From Pseudomonas sp. UBA2684 (GTDB lineage Bacteria > Pseudomonadota > Gammaproteobacteria > Pseudomonadales > Pseudomonadaceae), in assembly GCA_002354655.1 (NCBI GenBank), contig DELY01000041.1:12734-76733 (forward strand): a stretch of 64,000 bases of DNA. Reading direction: 5' to 3'. The position numbers were made by a program, and so were the translations under genes. The notes below the pieces were generated by a model that searched no databases, had not been told where the DNA came from, and was given only the letters and a program-made list of their open reading frames with translations. Positions 61,908 to 64,000 of this stretch are shown piece after piece. The stretch's first letter is position 1. Every line of letters begins with the position of its first letter.

Positions 61908-62909
61908 TCAGCCGGCCAGGCACAGCAGGTGAATCAGCCGCGCCGCGACCCGCGCGGTGCGGCTGTCGATGTCATGGCTGGGGTTGAGTTCGGCGAGGTC
62001 GGCCAGGCGCAATTTGCCGCTGTCGCGCACTCGCTCCAGCAGCGGTTCGAGCAGGGTCAGCGATACCCCGCGTGCGGCCGGTGCGCTGACGCCGGGCGCT
62101 TCGCAGGCGGGCAGCACATCGAGATCGATGGTCAGGTAGAGGGCGTCGCAACCGGCGATGAAGGCGCCCAGCTCATGGTTGAGGTCGATCAGGCTGGTTT
62201 CGCGAATCTCGTGGTCTTCGCGCACCAGCACGTCGAGTTCGGCGGCCCGCTGGAACAGCGCGCGGGTATTGTTGGCGCGACTGACGCCGAGGCAGGCGTA
62301 GATAAATGGCCAGCCGCGTGCCTCGCACTGCGCGGCGATCTGCGCGAACGGCGTACCCGAGGACTGCACATGGCTGGGGTCGCGCAGGTCGAAATGCGCA
62401 TCGAAATTGATGATGCCGATACGTGGGGCGGCCATCCGTGGGGCGGCCATCCGTGGGCCGTCCTGGCGTATGGCGTCGTGGTGCGGCGCGGGATTGCCGG
62501 CCAGGTGTTCGGCAATCCCCAGCCAACTGCCGTAGGCCACCTCATGACCGCCACCGAGGACGACAGGCAAGTGCCCGGCATCCAGCAGCGCGCAGACGTT
62601 TTGCCCCAGGCGGGCCTGCGCGGCGGCCAGTTCGCCATCGGCGCAGACCACATCGCCGGCATCGAAGGCCGGTCCCTGACGGTGCCAGGCCAGGTTGGCC
62701 AGGGCCTTGCGTATCGCCTCGGGTGCGGCGGCGGCGCCCACCCGCCCGTGGTTGCGGCGCACGCCTTCATCGCTGGCAAAACCGAGCAGGGCCACGCCGG
62801 GCTGGCTGTCCGCACTCAGCGGCTGGATGCGCTGGTGCCAGCGCGGGCTGTCCGGCTCGGGGTCGACACGACCTTGCCAGCACGCCATGCAGTGGCGATC
62901 AACATTCAT
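61908..62909 (-). CDS. hutG: Formimidoylglutamase HutG (arginase family)
   Basis: 333-aa Mn-dependent hydrolase splitting N-formimidoyl-glutamate to glutamate and formamide. Manganese ligands are in GGGHE (119-123), NFDAHFD (168-174) and SIDLDV-like TIDLDV near 255. It is of the arginase fold, giving the four-step pathway without HutF. A 15-base tandem repeat encodes [13 protein letters not shown] just before the NFDAHFD site. The ATG at 62909 overlaps the hutI stop by 11 bases. Confidence 0.92.
   Translation of the reverse strand: MNVDRHCMACWQGRVDPEPDSPRWHQRIQPLSADSQPGVALLGFASDEGVRRNHGRVGAAAAPEAIRKALANLAWHRQGPAFDAGDVVCADGELAAAQARLGQNVCALLDAGHLPVVLGGGHEVAYGSWLGIAEHLAGNPAPHHDAIRQDGPRMAAPRMAAPRIGIINFDAHFDLRDPSHVQSSGTPFAQIAAQCEARGWPFIYACLGVSRANNTRALFQRAAELDVLVREDHEIRETSLIDLNHELGAFIAGCDALYLTIDLDVLPACEAPGVSAPAARGVSLTLLEPLLERVRDSGKLRLADLAELNPSHDIDSRTARVAARLIHLLCLAG
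62422..62459. repeat. 15-bp tandem repeat inside hutG
   Basis: CGTGGGGCGGCCATC is repeated at 62422-62436 and 62437-62451, then CGTGGGCC begins a third, partial unit. In frame it encodes Pro-Arg-Met-Ala-Ala twice on the minus strand. Copy number could vary without breaking the frame. Confidence 0.9.
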
Positions 62910-64000
62910 GGGCACTGACTCCTGATGGGTGGCTGATGATTCCGTTGAACACCCGTTGGCGCAGGCGCCCCGGCTGCACTGCGTAAGCCAGTTCGGCCGG
63001 CTGCTGGATGGCCCACAGGCACAGGTCGGCGGGAGCGCCGACGGCAATGCGGCCCAGTTCGGGCAATCCGAGTGCCTGCGCGGCATGCGCGGTCATTCCG
63101 GCCAGCGCCTCGCGTGGGGTCAGGCGGAACAGGGTGCAGGCCAGGTTGAGCAGCAGCGTGGGGAAGCAGATCGGCGAGGTGCCCGGGTTGGCGTCGCTGG
63201 CCAGCGCCATCGGCACGCCATGCCGGCGCAGCAACGCGATGGGCGGCAATTGGGTTTCGCGCAGGGTATGAAAGGCGCCGGGGAGCAGGGTCGCCACCGT
63301 GCCGGCGGCGGCCATGGCCTGCACGCCAGCCTCGTCGAGGAACTCGATATGGTCCGCCGACAGCGCGCCATAACGTGCGCCCAGGGCACTGGCGCCTTGG
63401 TTGGACAGCTGCTCGGCATGCACCTTGATACCCAGTCCGTGGCGTTGCGCGGCCTGGAACACCCGCTCGCATTGCGCTGGGCTGAAGGCGATGTGCTCGC
63501 AGAACACGTCCACCGCATCGGCCAGCCCTTCGGCGGCGGCCGCCGGGATCATCTCGTTGCACACCAGCGCGATATAGCCGTCGGCGTCGTCGGTGAATTC
63601 CGGCGGCAAGGCATGCGCGCCGAGCAGGGTGGTGACCACGCGCACTGGCAGCGTTTCGCCGAGGCGGCGGGCGACACGCAGCATTTTCAGTTCGTCGGCG
63701 AGGTTCAGGCCGTAACCGGATTTGATTTCCACGCTGGTGACTCCGTCGGCCAACAGCGCTTGCAAGCGCGGCAGCGCCTGGGCCAGCAATTGCTCCTCGC
63801 TGGCGGCGCGGGTGGCGCGCACGGTGCTGAGAATGCCGCCGCCGGCACGGGCGATGTCGGCGTAGCTGGCGCCCTCCAGACGTTGCTCGAACTCCTCGGC
63901 TCGGCTGCCGGCGAACACCAGGTGCGTGTGGCAATCGACCAGACCCGGAGTCATTACCCCGCCGCAGCCGACTTCGCGATAGCCGATGGCCTGGGCGTCG
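62899..64000 (-). CDS. hutI: Imidazolonepropionase HutI (start beyond window)
   Basis: Metal-dependent amidohydrolase opening the imidazolone ring; only the part from about residue 50 to the end is present. The frame is open to base 64000, with [16 protein letters not shown] typical of HutI, the HTH at the first ligand site. Other ligands are His in IKVHAEQ and SADHIEF, and Asp in [11 protein letters not shown]. The true start lies off the right edge. It is the first hut gene in the direction of transcription within the window and overlaps hutG. Confidence 0.93.
   Translation of the reverse strand, partial: DAQAIGYREVGCGGVMTPGLVDCHTHLVFAGSRAEEFEQRLEGASYADIARAGGGILSTVRATRAASEEQLLAQALPRLQALLADGVTSVEIKSGYGLNLADELKMLRVARRLGETLPVRVVTTLLGAHALPPEFTDDADGYIALVCNEMIPAAAAEGLADAVDVFCEHIAFSPAQCERVFQAAQRHGLGIKVHAEQLSNQGASALGARYGALSADHIEFLDEAGVQAMAAAGTVATLLPGAFHTLRETQLPPIALLRRHGVPMALASDANPGTSPICFPTLLLNLACTLFRLTPREALAGMTAHAAQALGLPELGRIAVGAPADLCLWAIQQPAELAYAVQPGRLRQRVFNGIISHPSGVSAHEC

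Overview
The window looks like a chromosomal segment of a Pseudomonas. Evidence: GC-rich genes packed on both strands; a braC-braDEFG branched-chain amino-acid transporter; an rhlG-type reductase; the block rapA, small protein, AlkB-like, ..., phaJ4-like, alpha/beta hydrolase, fadD2, fadD1, ..., hrpA, which I recall as syntenic with the PA3297-PA3308 region of P. aeruginosa; a CcoM-like peptide; REP elements of the GTGGGAGCGGC type; and a hut cluster. I saw no prophage, transposase, CRISPR array, rRNA or tRNA.

Layout. 1-6.7 kb: a PAS-GAF-GGDEF diguanylate cyclase, trmO, a DUF1326/DUF2182 pair with metal-ligand-like motifs, rhlG, a yehS-like gene and an RsuA-family protein without the usual catalytic Asp, all on the minus strand and bracketed by two direct copies of a ~100-bp REP-containing repeat. 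6.7-11.7 kb: braC and braDEFG, separated by an internal hairpin. 12-18 kb: two small conserved genes (DUF2288, DUF5064), a PhnDCEE-type ABC importer, and a divergent pair resembling tartronate semialdehyde reductase and hydroxypyruvate isomerase. 18-22 kb: an NMT1/THI5-like sensor fused to GGDEF, and a chromosomal tubulin/FtsZ-superfamily protein. 22-28.2 kb: an MFS transporter, rapA, small proteins, an AlkB-like dioxygenase, and a 38-aa CcoM-like peptide behind two ANR/FNR boxes. 28.2-32 kb: a TetR-HlyD-ABC-permease operon with an AT-rich palindrome at its 5' end. 32-38 kb: fatty-acid genes (phaJ4-like, lipase-like hydrolase, fadD2, fadD1). 38-45 kb: chemoreceptor, hrpA, DUF3087. 45-50 kb: a secreted acidic repeat protein, a third GGDEF protein, a solute-binding protein, a ClpP-fold periplasmic protein, a glutathione S-transferase gene interrupted by one amber codon, a HIT protein and a lipoprotein. 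50-54 kb: an operon of FAN1 nuclease and an XPD-type helicase carrying an N-terminal RecB/Cas4-like nuclease domain. 54-56 kb: a hemolysin III-type protein, a fungal-type cytosine deaminase homologue and an acidic hypothetical protein. 56-64 kb: a histidine-utilisation cluster transcribed hutI-hutG-yjiH-hutU-hutH-hutC, with hutI running off the right edge.

How the genes work together. The hut genes encode the four-step route histidine, urocanate, imidazolone propionate, formiminoglutamate, glutamate plus formamide, with an arginase-family HutG and a YjiH-family membrane protein as the only transporter candidate. The fatty-acid block activates acyl chains (two FadD) and may supply (R)-3-hydroxyacyl-CoA (PhaJ-like). 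Three GGDEF proteins, all with an RxxD inhibitory site, sit within 47 kb, two of them with sensory modules. The most unusual items are the nuclease-helicase/FAN1 operon, the tubulin-like protein, the ANR-controlled CcoM promoter, the DUF1326/DUF2182 pair, the leaderless-looking TetR operator, and the amber-interrupted GST gene.
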